Part shown: piece by piece, positions 54,124 to 61,838 of the stretch | How the letters are laid out: each line of letters begins with the position of its first letter | Position numbering within the stretch: position 1 is the first letter of the stretch | Assembly: GCA_937872465.1 (NCBI GenBank) | Contig: CALMSR010000051.1 | Span: 1-64,000, forward strand | Direction of reading: 5' to 3' | DNA: 64,000 bases | Origin: an uncultured Paracoccaceae bacterium | Lineage (GTDB): Bacteria > Pseudomonadota > Alphaproteobacteria > Rhodobacterales > Rhodobacteraceae | Notes under the pieces: generated by a model | Seen by the model: the letters and a program-made list of their open reading frames with translations, nothing else | Databases searched by the model: none | What the model was told of the DNA's origin: nothing | Made by a program: the position numbers and the translations under genes

Positions 54124-54567
54124 ATGAGAATGAACGTGTATCTCGCCGGCGAGATCCACACGGACTGGCGCGAGGCGATCGTCGCTGCCTGCGCGGGGCT
54201 CGAGATCGAGTGGTCCGGTCCGGTGACCGATCACGCGGCCTCCGACGATTGCGGCGTCGAGATCTTCGGCCCGGAGCAGGACAAGTTCTGGCATGACCGC
54301 AAGGGCGCGCTCCTCAACGCGATCCGCATCCGCACGGGGATCGATCGCTGCGACGTGCTGGTCGTCTGCTTCGGCGAGAAATACAAGCAATGGAACGCCG
54401 CCTTCGATGCGGGCTATGCGACGGCCCGCGGCAAGCCGGTCATCGTCCTGCACCCTCCGGAGCACGACCATGCGCTCAAGGAGGTCGATGCCGCCGCCAG
54501 TGCCGTCGCGCGGACACCCGAGCAGGTGGCGCGCGCCCTGCGCTACGTCACGACCGCGCGGCTCTGA
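54124..54567 (+). CDS. YtoQ family protein
   Basis: The 147-residue cytoplasmic protein matches YtoQ: MNVYLAGEIHTDWREAI, SGPVTDHAASDDCGVEIFG, FWHDRKGALLNAIRIRTGIDRCDVLVVCFGEKYKQWNAAFDAGYA. The fold resembles nucleoside 2-deoxyribosyltransferases, with a plausible nucleotide pocket, but no reaction is established. The start is at 54124 after a GGTGGG-containing leader. It ends 3 bp from the convergent DUF6314 gene. Confidence 0.88.
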   Translation: MRMNVYLAGEIHTDWREAIVAACAGLEIEWSGPVTDHAASDDCGVEIFGPEQDKFWHDRKGALLNAIRIRTGIDRCDVLVVCFGEKYKQWNAAFDAGYATARGKPVIVLHPPEHDHALKEVDAAASAVARTPEQVARALRYVTTARL

Positions 54568-54570
54568 GCG

Positions 54571-55005
54571 CTACCGGCCGGCTCGAGGTCCGGGCGCCGC
54601 CGTGTAGGAGGTGAGCATCGCATAGTCCTTCCGCGGGCCGGTGACGCGCCATTCCGCCTCCCATCGCGGCCAGCCGCGGAAGTCGTAGCGGACGCGGTAG
54701 CGGTCCGGCGGGCAATCGTGGGCGGCGGCCGGCGCCGGAGCCTCTGCATCGAAGCGGTGGAAGAAGCGGCCGTCGTCGAAGAAGACGTCGATGGTCCCCG
54801 CCCCGCCGTCACGCCAGAGGTAGCGGCGGCTGGCCTGGATCGGCGCCGTGCCGGCGAAGGAGAGCGTTCCCGTTTCCAGGTATCGGAGGCCGTCCGGCAG
54901 CGGGTCGAAGCGCGCGGTTCCCGTGAGTGGGCCGGTGCGGCCGGCGCGGAAATCCTCGATCCGCCGCTCGATCCGCCAGGTCCCGGTGAAGGCGGAGAGC
55001 TCCAT
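54571..55005 (-). CDS. DUF6314 family protein
   Basis: The 144-residue protein fits the DUF6314 family of alphaproteobacteria: FTGTWRIERRIEDFRAG at the N-terminus, ASRRYLWR in the middle, DGRFFHRF, and HDCPPDRYRVRYDF followed by GPRKDYAMLTSY at the end. A lipocalin-like beta-barrel is suggested by the alternating pattern. The function is unknown. AGGGAAGG precedes the start. It diverges from purB with about 85 bp between. Confidence 0.85.
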   Translation of the reverse strand: MELSAFTGTWRIERRIEDFRAGRTGPLTGTARFDPLPDGLRYLETGTLSFAGTAPIQASRRYLWRDGGAGTIDVFFDDGRFFHRFDAEAPAPAAAHDCPPDRYRVRYDFRGWPRWEAEWRVTGPRKDYAMLTSYTAAPGPRAGR

Positions 55006-55089
55006 GCCTTGCCTTCCCTCGCTTGTGCCGTCCTGTCCCGGCGTCTATCAGACGGGGCGATCCCCGGTGAAGCTCGAAAGGTGCCTGGC

Positions 55090-56394
55090 ATGATCCCGCG
55101 CTATTCCCGCCCCGAGATGGTCGCGATCTGGTCGCCGGAGACGAAGTTCCGGATCTGGTTCGAGATCGAGGCGCATGCGGCCGATGCCCAGGCCGCGCTC
55201 GGGGTGATCCCGAAATCCGCCGCCGAGGCGGTCTGGAAGGCGCGCGACGTGGAATTCGACGTCGGCAGGATCGACGCGATCGAGGCGGTGACCAGGCACG
55301 ACGTGATCGCCTTCCTCACCCATCTCGCCGAGATCGTGGGCGAGGAGGCGCGCTTCGTGCACCAGGGGATGACGAGCTCGGACGTGCTCGACACCTGCCT
55401 GAACGTGCAGCTGACCCGCGCCGCGGACATCCTGCTCGCCGATCTCGACGCGCTGCTGGCCGCGCTGAAGCGGCGGGCCTTCGAGCACCGGGACACGGTG
55501 ACGATCGGGCGCAGCCACGGCATCCATGCCGAGCCCACGACCTTCGGGCTGAAGCTCGCCCAGGCCTATGCCGAATTCGACCGAGGGCGGCAGCGGCTGG
55601 TGGCGGCGCGGGCGGAAGTGGCGACCTGCGCGATCTCGGGCGCGGTCGGGACCTTCGCCAATATCGACCCGGCGGTGGAGGCCCATGTGGCCGAGATGCT
55701 CGGGCTGCGGCCCGAGCCGGTCTCGACCCAGGTGATCCCGCGCGACCGGCATGCGGTGTTCTTCGCCACGCTCGGGGTGATCGCCTCCTCGATGGAGCGG
55801 CTCGCCACCGAGATCCGGCATCTCCAGCGCACGGAGGTGCTGGAGGCGGAGGAATATTTCGCGCCGGGCCAGAAGGGGTCGAGCGCCATGCCGCACAAGC
55901 GCAACCCGGTGCTGACCGAGAACCTGACCGGGCTGGCGCGGCTGGTGCGCATGGCGGTGGTGCCGGCGATGGAGAATGTCGCGCTCTGGCACGAGCGCGA
56001 CATTTCGCATTCGAGCGTCGAGCGCATGATCGGGCCGGATGCGACGGTCACGCTGGATTTCGCACTGGCGCGGCTGACGGGAGTCGTCGAGAAGCTGGTG
56101 GTTTATCCGACGAACATGATGCGCAACATGAACAAGTTCCGCGGCCTCGTGCATTCCCAGCGCGTGCTGCTGGCCCTGACGCAGAAGGGGGTCAGCCGCG
56201 AGGCCGCCTATGCGATCGTGCAGCGCAACGCGATGAAGGTCTGGGAACAGGGCGCGGATTTCCTCGAGGAGCTGAAGGCCGACCCGGAGGTGGGCGCCGC
56301 CCTCTCCCCCGAGGAGATCGAGGCGAATTTCGACCTCGGCTTCCATACGCGGCACGTGGACCGGATCTTCCGGCGGGTCTTCGGGGAGAGCTAG
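55090..56394 (+). CDS. purB: Adenylosuccinate lyase
   Basis: The 434-residue fumarase-superfamily enzyme removes fumarate from SAICAR and adenylosuccinate, in the ninth step of IMP synthesis and in AMP synthesis. The signature SSAMPHKRNPVLTENLTG near residue 265 contains the catalytic Ser loop. Catalytic His regions are in GMTSSDVLDT and GRSHGIHAEPTTFG. Length matches the short PurB group found in alphaproteobacteria and Gram-positives. AAAGGTG lies upstream of the start. It ends 11 bp from the convergent RTX gene. Confidence 0.96.
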   Translation: MIPRYSRPEMVAIWSPETKFRIWFEIEAHAADAQAALGVIPKSAAEAVWKARDVEFDVGRIDAIEAVTRHDVIAFLTHLAEIVGEEARFVHQGMTSSDVLDTCLNVQLTRAADILLADLDALLAALKRRAFEHRDTVTIGRSHGIHAEPTTFGLKLAQAYAEFDRGRQRLVAARAEVATCAISGAVGTFANIDPAVEAHVAEMLGLRPEPVSTQVIPRDRHAVFFATLGVIASSMERLATEIRHLQRTEVLEAEEYFAPGQKGSSAMPHKRNPVLTENLTGLARLVRMAVVPAMENVALWHERDISHSSVERMIGPDATVTLDFALARLTGVVEKLVVYPTNMMRNMNKFRGLVHSQRVLLALTQKGVSREAAYAIVQRNAMKVWEQGADFLEELKADPEVGAALSPEEIEANFDLGFHTRHVDRIFRRVFGES

Positions 56395-56404
56395 GGGCTT
56401 TCCG

Positions 56405-58339
56405 TCAGACGATCAGGTCGTCCGAGAGCGCGGCCCCGGTCGTGCCGAGGATGGTCAGTTCCTGGCCGCCCGGGAAGGTGAAGACCAGATCGGCGCCCCG
56501 CTGCTCGGCGGAGGCGAGGGCCTCGGCAGGGGTGGCGAAGCCGAAGGCTTCCGCCAGCCGGATGGTGTCGTAATCGTCCTGGAAGTCGCGGATCGTGTCG
56601 CGCTGGGAGGTGGGCTCGAAGACGAAGGTATCGCGACCGCTGCCGCCGGAGAGCAGGTCGCTGCCTGCCCCGCCGAGGAGGACGTCGTGGCCGGGGCCGC
56701 CCGAGAGCCGGTCGCCGCCTCCGCCGCCGCGCAGCACGTCGGCCCCGGCATCGCCCCAGAGCTTGTCGCCGCCGGTGCCGCCCCGGATCCAGTCGTTGCC
56801 GTAGCCGCCGCTCAGGCGGTCGCTGCCCGAGCCGCCGCCGTCGAGTCGGTCGTTGCCCTGCTCGCCGTGGAGCCGGTCGTTCCCGGTCGCGCCGCCGTTC
56901 AGCCGGTCGTCGCCGGCGCCGCCGTGGATGATGTCGTCGCCCTCGCCGCCATTGATCACGTCGCCGCCGTCGCCGGCGGTGGGACCGAAGCCGAGGCGGG
57001 CGACCGCGCCGTCGATGCCGATCGTGTAGAGAGTGCCGTCGAGACCCTCGGCGAAGGAGGTGATGCCCGCGAAGGCGGCTCCCCGGGGCACGATCTGCCC
57101 GGTGTGGTTGGTCACGTCGACGGCCTGGCCCCCGACGATGCGCAGGCTCCAGAGCTGGTCGGTGACGAAATCGGAGAAGAGATAGCGGCCCGGCAGTCCG
57201 GGCGAAGGCCCGCGGTTGACGTAGCCGCCGACCACGGCGAAGCCGCCCTCCGCATCGTGGCCGTAATCCGTCACCGGGCGGGTGAGCACGGGGCTGCCGG
57301 CCGGGGGATTGCCGGGCACGGTGTCGTTGAAGACGCGAAACCCTTCCTCGACCTTCCAGCCGTAATTGGCCCCGCCCCGGCCGGCGGGCTGGAAGTCGAT
57401 CTCCTCGCGCGCCGCCTGGCCCACGTCGCCGATGTAGAGGTCGCCCGTTTCGCGGTCGAAGCTGGCGCGCCAGGGGTTGCGCAGGCCGAGCGCCCAGATC
57501 TCGCCGGCGCCGCGTCCGACGAACGGGTTGTCCGCCGGGATGGCGTAGTCGCGGGCGCCGTCGGCGGGGAAGTCGTCGCGGTCGACGTCGATGCGCAGCA
57601 TCTTGCCCCAGAGCGCGCGCGGATTCTGGGCGTTGTTGGCCGGATCCCCGCGCAGGCCCTCGTCGCCCACGGCGACATAGAGCATTCCGTCGGGGCCGAA
57701 ATCCATCCAGCCGCCGTTGTGGTTGCCCGCGCCGTTGTCCTTGTCGATCACCAGGATCAGGTTGGGGCGCACGGCGACGTCCGGGTCCCCGGCCGCCCGG
57801 CGGTATTCCACGATCGCGACATCGCCGTCGGCCTGGGTGAGATACACGAAGAGGCGGCCGTTCCGCGCGTAATCGGGGTGGAACGCGAGGCCGAGCAGGC
57901 CCTGCTCGTTGCCCCGGGCCAGCGCGGCATCCGGAATGTCGAGGAAGGGGCGCGGATCGACCGCGCCGCTGCGGGTGTCGAGGATCAGGATGCGGCCGCT
58001 GTGCTGCTCGACCACATAGAGGCGGTCGGGGTCGCCGGGCGCCGGCGCGGCGTAGACCGGGCGCTCGAAGACATGCGCCCCGATCCGCGTCAGGGTGATG
58101 CTGGCGGAGGTCGGGGTCTCCGCGTCGGCGTTGAACCCGTAGAGCCGGTCGTCGCCCGCGCCGCCGAAGATGCGGTCGCGGCCCTCGCCGCCGGTGATCA
58201 CGTCGTCGCCGCTGCCGCCGAAGGCGGTGTCCGCGCCGCCGCGGGCGGCGATCCGGTCGTCGCCGCCCCCGCCCGAGAGCGTGTCGCCGAGCCGGGACCC
58301 GCGGAGCCGGTCCGCCGCCGGGGTTCCGGTGACCTGCAC
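56405..58339 (-). CDS. PQQ-dependent sugar-dehydrogenase-like enzyme flanked by RTX repeats
   Basis: The 644-residue protein puts an aldose-sugar-dehydrogenase-type six-bladed propeller (about residues 80-450) between two calcium-binding RTX blocks. N-terminal repeats (GGGGDDRIA, GGSGDDVITG, GGAGDDRLYG) cover residues 20-68. A longer C-terminal block (GGEGDDIIHGGAGDDRLNGG and onward) covers about 457-590. The catalytic base is probably His207 in NHNGGWMDFGPDG, and PQQ contacts lie in GLRNPWRASFD. There is no Sec signal; the C-terminal tail looks like a T1SS signal. The GTG start at 58339 follows a G-rich segment. It probably oxidises a sugar outside the cell. Confidence 0.88.
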   Translation of the reverse strand: MQVTGTPAADRLRGSRLGDTLSGGGGDDRIAARGGADTAFGGSGDDVITGGEGRDRIFGGAGDDRLYGFNADAETPTSASITLTRIGAHVFERPVYAAPAPGDPDRLYVVEQHSGRILILDTRSGAVDPRPFLDIPDAALARGNEQGLLGLAFHPDYARNGRLFVYLTQADGDVAIVEYRRAAGDPDVAVRPNLILVIDKDNGAGNHNGGWMDFGPDGMLYVAVGDEGLRGDPANNAQNPRALWGKMLRIDVDRDDFPADGARDYAIPADNPFVGRGAGEIWALGLRNPWRASFDRETGDLYIGDVGQAAREEIDFQPAGRGGANYGWKVEEGFRVFNDTVPGNPPAGSPVLTRPVTDYGHDAEGGFAVVGGYVNRGPSPGLPGRYLFSDFVTDQLWSLRIVGGQAVDVTNHTGQIVPRGAAFAGITSFAEGLDGTLYTIGIDGAVARLGFGPTAGDGGDVINGGEGDDIIHGGAGDDRLNGGATGNDRLHGEQGNDRLDGGGSGSDRLSGGYGNDWIRGGTGGDKLWGDAGADVLRGGGGGDRLSGGPGHDVLLGGAGSDLLSGGSGRDTFVFEPTSQRDTIRDFQDDYDTIRLAEAFGFATPAEALASAEQRGADLVFTFPGGQELTILGTTGAALSDDLIV

Positions 58340-58360
58340 CGGCGCCGCCCCCGCCGGCGG

Positions 58361-58684
58361 CTAGCTGCCCGGCAGCTCGGTCATGAGCTGCGCCTTGGCC
58401 AGCTGGAGGCTCTCAGCCATCTTGGTGCGAATCGTGGCCTCGTCGGCCTTGTCGCCGAGGTCGCGGGAGAGCTTGCGCACCACGTCCTCCTGTCCGGCCT
58501 CCTCGAAATCCGACTTGACCACCTCGATGGCATAGGACGCCGCTTCGTCACCGCGCTTGCCGAGGAGCTCCGCCGCCCAGAGCCCGACGAGCTTGTGCGC
58601 CCGCGCGACGGCCCGGAACTGCATCTCCTGATCGTGGGCGAACTTGTTCTCGAAGCCCTTTTCGCGGTCCTTGAAGCTGTTCAT
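58361..58684 (-). CDS. F1-ATPase inhibitor subunit zeta (DUF1476)
   Basis: The 107-residue helical protein matches the alphaproteobacterial zeta subunit: [43 protein letters not shown] and [20 protein letters not shown] split by normal variation. Its N-terminus inserts into F1-ATPase and blocks ATP hydrolysis. GGAGGGG precedes the start at 58684. It stands apart from the ATP synthase operon and ends 21 bp before the RTX gene on the same strand, so read-through into that gene is possible. Confidence 0.92.
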   Translation of the reverse strand: MNSFKDREKGFENKFAHDQEMQFRAVARAHKLVGLWAAELLGKRGDEAASYAIEVVKSDFEEAGQEDVVRKLSRDLGDKADEATIRTKMAESLQLAKAQLMTELPGS

Positions 58685-58716
58685 CCTTGCCCCTCCTGCT
58701 GTGGCGGTCTGTCGCG

Positions 58717-58746
58717 AAGATAAGCATCCGCCCTGCCCTGCGACAA
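58717..58746 (-). promoter_or_regulatory. Promoter for the zeta-subunit gene
   Basis: On the minus strand TTGTCG (58746-58741) and TATCTT (58722-58717) are 18 bases apart, giving a leader of about 25 nt. The rest of the gap to 58860 shows no other clear signal. Confidence 0.45.
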
Positions 58747-58916
58747 GGTCTGACACGGGATTTGCATCGGGCAGCGCGATCGCCTGCGCCCGCGTTCCCG
58801 GCAGGCCCGGGTCACCACGCCGCCCGGCGGGCGCTGCCCTCGTCCCGGGGCGGGGCGGTCGGGGAAGGAAGGACGGGCTCCGGATGCGATCGCCCCGCAT
58901 GGACCGAGGGAGACGC

Positions 58917-58943
58917 TTGCTCCTTTTCCGGGCAGGGTATAGA
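58917..58943 (+). promoter_or_regulatory. Candidate purC promoter
   Basis: TTGCTC (58917-58922) and TATAGA (58938-58943) are 15 bases apart (16 if the -35 is read one base earlier). The start point would be near 58950, just before a strong leader hairpin. Confidence 0.4.
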
Positions 58944-58955
58944 GAGCGGCGGAAC

Positions 58956-58987
58956 GGGAAAGGCGGCCCCTGCGGCCGGCCTTTCCC
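58956..58987 (+). promoter_or_regulatory. Leader stem-loop before purC
   Basis: GGGAAAGGC (58956-58964) pairs with GCCTTTCCC (58979-58987); inside it GGCC pairs with GGCC around CCTGC, with one bulged G at 58978. The 13-bp stem ends 22 nt before the purC ATG and is followed by CGTTTTC. It could be an attenuator or an mRNA-stability element. Confidence 0.45.
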
Positions 58988-59009
58988 ATCGTCGTTTTCG
59001 GAGACAGGC

Positions 59010-59774
59010 ATGGCCCGGCGCAGACTGGTTTACGAGGGCAAGGCGAAGATTCTCTACGAAGGACCCGAACCCGAGACGCTGATCCAGTATTTCAAGGACG
59101 ATGCGACGGCCTTCAACGCCCAGAAGAAGGCCGTGATCGAGGGCAAGGGCGTGCTGAACAACCGCCTCAGCGAGCATTTCATGGCCGGGCTGAACGCGAT
59201 CGGCGTGCCGACGCATTTCATCCGCCGGCTCAACATGCGCGAGCAGCTGATCCGCATGGTCGAGATGATCCCGCTGGAGGTGGTGGTGCGCAACTACGCC
59301 GCCGGCTCGCTCTCGAAGCGCCTCGGCATCCCCGAGGGACAGCAGCTGCCGCGCCCGATCATCGAATTCTATTACAAGGACGATTCCCTTGGCGATCCGC
59401 TGGTCACCGAGGAGCATATCGTCGCCTTCAACTGGGCCGCGCAGCAGGACATCGACGACATGATCGCGCTGGCGCTCCGGGTGAACGACTTCCTCTCCGG
59501 CATGTTCCTCGGCGTCGGCATCCGCCTCGTCGATTTCAAGATCGAGATCGGCCGGGTCTACGACGGCGACTTCCAGCGGCTGATCGTCGCCGACGAGATC
59601 TCGCCCGACAGCTGCCGCCTCTGGGACATCGAGACCGGCCGCAAGCTCGACAAGGACGTGTTCCGCCAGGATCTCGGCAGCCTCGCGGATGCCTATACCG
59701 AGGTCGCCAAGCGGCTGGGCGTCATGCCGCGGACCAACGGCCGCACCCATGTCGGCCCCAAGCTGGTGAACTGA
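59010..59774 (+). CDS. purC: SAICAR synthetase
   Basis: The 254-residue enzyme joins aspartate to CAIR in the eighth step of IMP synthesis. The N-terminal [11 protein letters not shown] nucleotide loop, [32 protein letters not shown] and [10 protein letters not shown] are all in place. GGAG lies about 10 nt before the start at 59010. Its stop overlaps the purS start as TGATG, so PurC and PurS are translationally coupled. Confidence 0.96.
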   Translation: MARRRLVYEGKAKILYEGPEPETLIQYFKDDATAFNAQKKAVIEGKGVLNNRLSEHFMAGLNAIGVPTHFIRRLNMREQLIRMVEMIPLEVVVRNYAAGSLSKRLGIPEGQQLPRPIIEFYYKDDSLGDPLVTEEHIVAFNWAAQQDIDDMIALALRVNDFLSGMFLGVGIRLVDFKIEIGRVYDGDFQRLIVADEISPDSCRLWDIETGRKLDKDVFRQDLGSLADAYTEVAKRLGVMPRTNGRTHVGPKLVN

Positions 59775-60013
59775 TGCGCGCGCGGGTGCATGTGACGCTG
59801 AAGCCCGGCGTGCTCGATCCGCAGGGCGAGGCGGTGCGCCATGCGCTCGGCTCGCTCGGCTTCGAGGGCGTCGGCGAGGTGCGCATGGGAAAGGTGATCG
59901 AGCTCGATCTGGCCGAGGGCGACCCTGGCGCGGCGCGCGACCGGGTGACGGAGATGTGCGAGAAGCTGCTCGCGAATACCATCATCGAGAACTACACGGT
60001 TGACGTTGCCTGA
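59774..60013 (+). CDS. purS: FGAM synthase subunit PurS
   Basis: The 79-residue protein bridges PurL and PurQ in the three-part FGAM synthase. VHVTLKPGVLDPQGEAVRHALGSLGF and the C-terminal MCEKLLANTIIENYTVDV are typical. It starts within the purC stop. purQ should follow directly but an alcohol-dehydrogenase gene stands between. purL is not in the window. Confidence 0.95.
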   Translation: MRARVHVTLKPGVLDPQGEAVRHALGSLGFEGVGEVRMGKVIELDLAEGDPGAARDRVTEMCEKLLANTIIENYTVDVA

Positions 60014-60075
60014 CTCTTTCGGGCGGGCGGGCTTCCGGCCCCTGCCCCGCCAGCGACCGCCTACGGAGGCTTGAC

Positions 60076-61113
60076 ATGCGCGCGGCCGTCCTCAGGGCCT
60101 ACAATGCCGACCTGTCGATCGAGGACTTGCCCGATCCGGCGCCCGAGGCGGACGGCGTGGTGCTGCGCACCATCGCCTGCGGCATCTGCCGTTCGGACTG
60201 GCACGGCTGGACAGGCGAGCACCCGCGGGTGAAGCCCGGCCAGATCCAGGGCCACGAATACTGCGGCGAGGTGGTCGAGGCCGGGCCTCTCTCGGCGTGG
60301 AAGCCGGGCGACCGCGTGGTGGCGCCCTTCATCCTCGCCTGCGGCCGCTGCCCCGCCTGCCAGTCGGGCCACCAGAACACCTGCCCCGACCAGCGGCTGC
60401 CCGGCTTCGTCGAGCCGGGCGCCTTCGCCGAATACGTCGCGGTCCCCCTCTCCCACAACCTGGCGCGGCTTCCCGAGACGCTGTCGCCGACCGTGGCGGC
60501 CGGCCTCGGCTGCCGGGTGACCACCGCCTGGCACGCGCTGACCGGGCGGGCCGAGCTGCGCGCCGGCGAGTGGCTGGCGGTGCACGGCACCGGCGGGATC
60601 GGCCTCGCAACGCTCCTGCTCGGCAAGGCCCTCGGCGCACGGGTGGTGGTGGTCGACGTGGTGCCCGAGAAGCTCGCCCATGCCCGCGGCTTCGGCGCCG
60701 ACGCGGCGATCGACGCCCGCGACGGCGACACCGCGGCGGCGATCGTCGATCTGACCGGCGGCGGCGCGGATGTCTCGGTCGAGGCGCTGGGCATCGCCCA
60801 GACCACCAATGCCTCGATCGAATGCCTGGCACCGCTCGGCCGTCACGTGCAGGTCGGCATGCCGGTCGGGCATACCGCGCGCATGGAGATCAACATGAAC
60901 GCGGTCTACATGAAGAACCTCGCGCTCTACGGCACGCGGGGCATGCCGTCGTGGCGCTATCCCTCGCTGCTGGCGCTGATCGAGCAGGGCGCGGTCGACT
61001 TCGCGCCGCTGATCGCCCGCGAGGTGAGGCTCTCGGAGGCCTCGGACGAGCTTCGCGCCTTCAACGGCCCCACAGCGCCCGGAGTGGCCGTGATCACCGA
61101 TTTCAGCCAGTGA
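60076..61113 (+). CDS. Zinc-dependent alcohol dehydrogenase
   Basis: The 345-residue medium-chain dehydrogenase has the catalytic zinc ligands in [11 protein letters not shown] and GHEYCGEV, and the structural zinc lobe with four Cys ([15 protein letters not shown]). The Rossmann loop [13 protein letters not shown] precedes VVVDVVPEK, whose Asp favours NAD over NADP. The substrate is unknown. It sits 62 bp after purS and 10 bp before purQ, an unexpected place inside the purine operon, and would be co-transcribed with it. Confidence 0.9.
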   Translation: MRAAVLRAYNADLSIEDLPDPAPEADGVVLRTIACGICRSDWHGWTGEHPRVKPGQIQGHEYCGEVVEAGPLSAWKPGDRVVAPFILACGRCPACQSGHQNTCPDQRLPGFVEPGAFAEYVAVPLSHNLARLPETLSPTVAAGLGCRVTTAWHALTGRAELRAGEWLAVHGTGGIGLATLLLGKALGARVVVVDVVPEKLAHARGFGADAAIDARDGDTAAAIVDLTGGGADVSVEALGIAQTTNASIECLAPLGRHVQVGMPVGHTARMEINMNAVYMKNLALYGTRGMPSWRYPSLLALIEQGAVDFAPLIAREVRLSEASDELRAFNGPTAPGVAVITDFSQ

Positions 61114-61123
61114 GGAGACCCGC

Positions 61124-61804
61124 GTGAAAGCTGCCGTCCTCGTCTTCCCCGGCTCGAACTGCGACCGGGACATGGCCGTGGCGCTGACGCGCGCCGGCGC
61201 GGACGTGACGATGGTCTGGCACAAGGACACCGGGCTGCCGCGCGGCCTCGACCTGGTGGCGATCCCCGGCGGCTTCTCCTTCGGCGACTACCTGCGCTGC
61301 GGCGCCATCGCCGCGCGCTCGCCGATCATGCGCGCGGTGGTCGATTTCGCCCGGTCCGGCGGGCATGTGCTCGGGGTGTGCAACGGCTTTCAGGTGCTGA
61401 TCGAGGCCGGGCTCCTGCCCGGGGCGCTGATGCGCAATGCCGGGCTGAAGTTCGTCTGCCGCACGGTCGAGCTCGAGGTCGCGACCGCCGACAGCGCCTT
61501 CACGCGGCTCTGGACGCGGGGCGCGCGGCTGAGCCTGCCCATCGCGCATCACGACGGCAATTACATCGCCGATGCCGCGACCCTCGCCCGGCTCGAGGGC
61601 GAGGACCGGATCGCGCTGCGCTATCTGGGGAACCCGAACGGGTCGGTGGCGGATATCGCCGGGGTGCTGTCGCGGAACCGGCGCGTGCTCGGCATGATGC
61701 CCCATCCCGAGCGCGCCGTGGAGGCCGCCCATGGCGGCACCGACGGCGCCGCGCTCTTCGGCGGCTTGGCGCTCGCTGCCGAGACCATGGTGCAGCAGGC
61801 TTGA
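61124..61804 (+). CDS. purQ: FGAM synthase glutaminase subunit PurQ
   Basis: The 226-residue class I glutamine amidotransferase supplies ammonia to PurL. The nucleophile Cys is in [15 protein letters not shown], and the His-Glu pair in [24 protein letters not shown] is characteristic of PurQ. The GTG start at 61124 is preceded by GAGGAGA. An intrinsic terminator begins immediately after the stop codon. Confidence 0.96.
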   Translation: MKAAVLVFPGSNCDRDMAVALTRAGADVTMVWHKDTGLPRGLDLVAIPGGFSFGDYLRCGAIAARSPIMRAVVDFARSGGHVLGVCNGFQVLIEAGLLPGALMRNAGLKFVCRTVELEVATADSAFTRLWTRGARLSLPIAHHDGNYIADAATLARLEGEDRIALRYLGNPNGSVADIAGVLSRNRRVLGMMPHPERAVEAAHGGTDGAALFGGLALAAETMVQQA

Positions 61805-61830
61805 GCCCGGCGCGTCCCGGGCGTATTTTT
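61805..61830 (+). terminator. Intrinsic terminator after purQ
   Basis: GCCCGG (61805-61810) pairs with CCGGGC (61817-61822) around a six-base loop and is followed by GTATTTTT. It starts at the base after the purQ stop codon and ends 9 bp before the dctB start. Confidence 0.75.
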
Positions 61831-61838
61831 CCCCCCCG

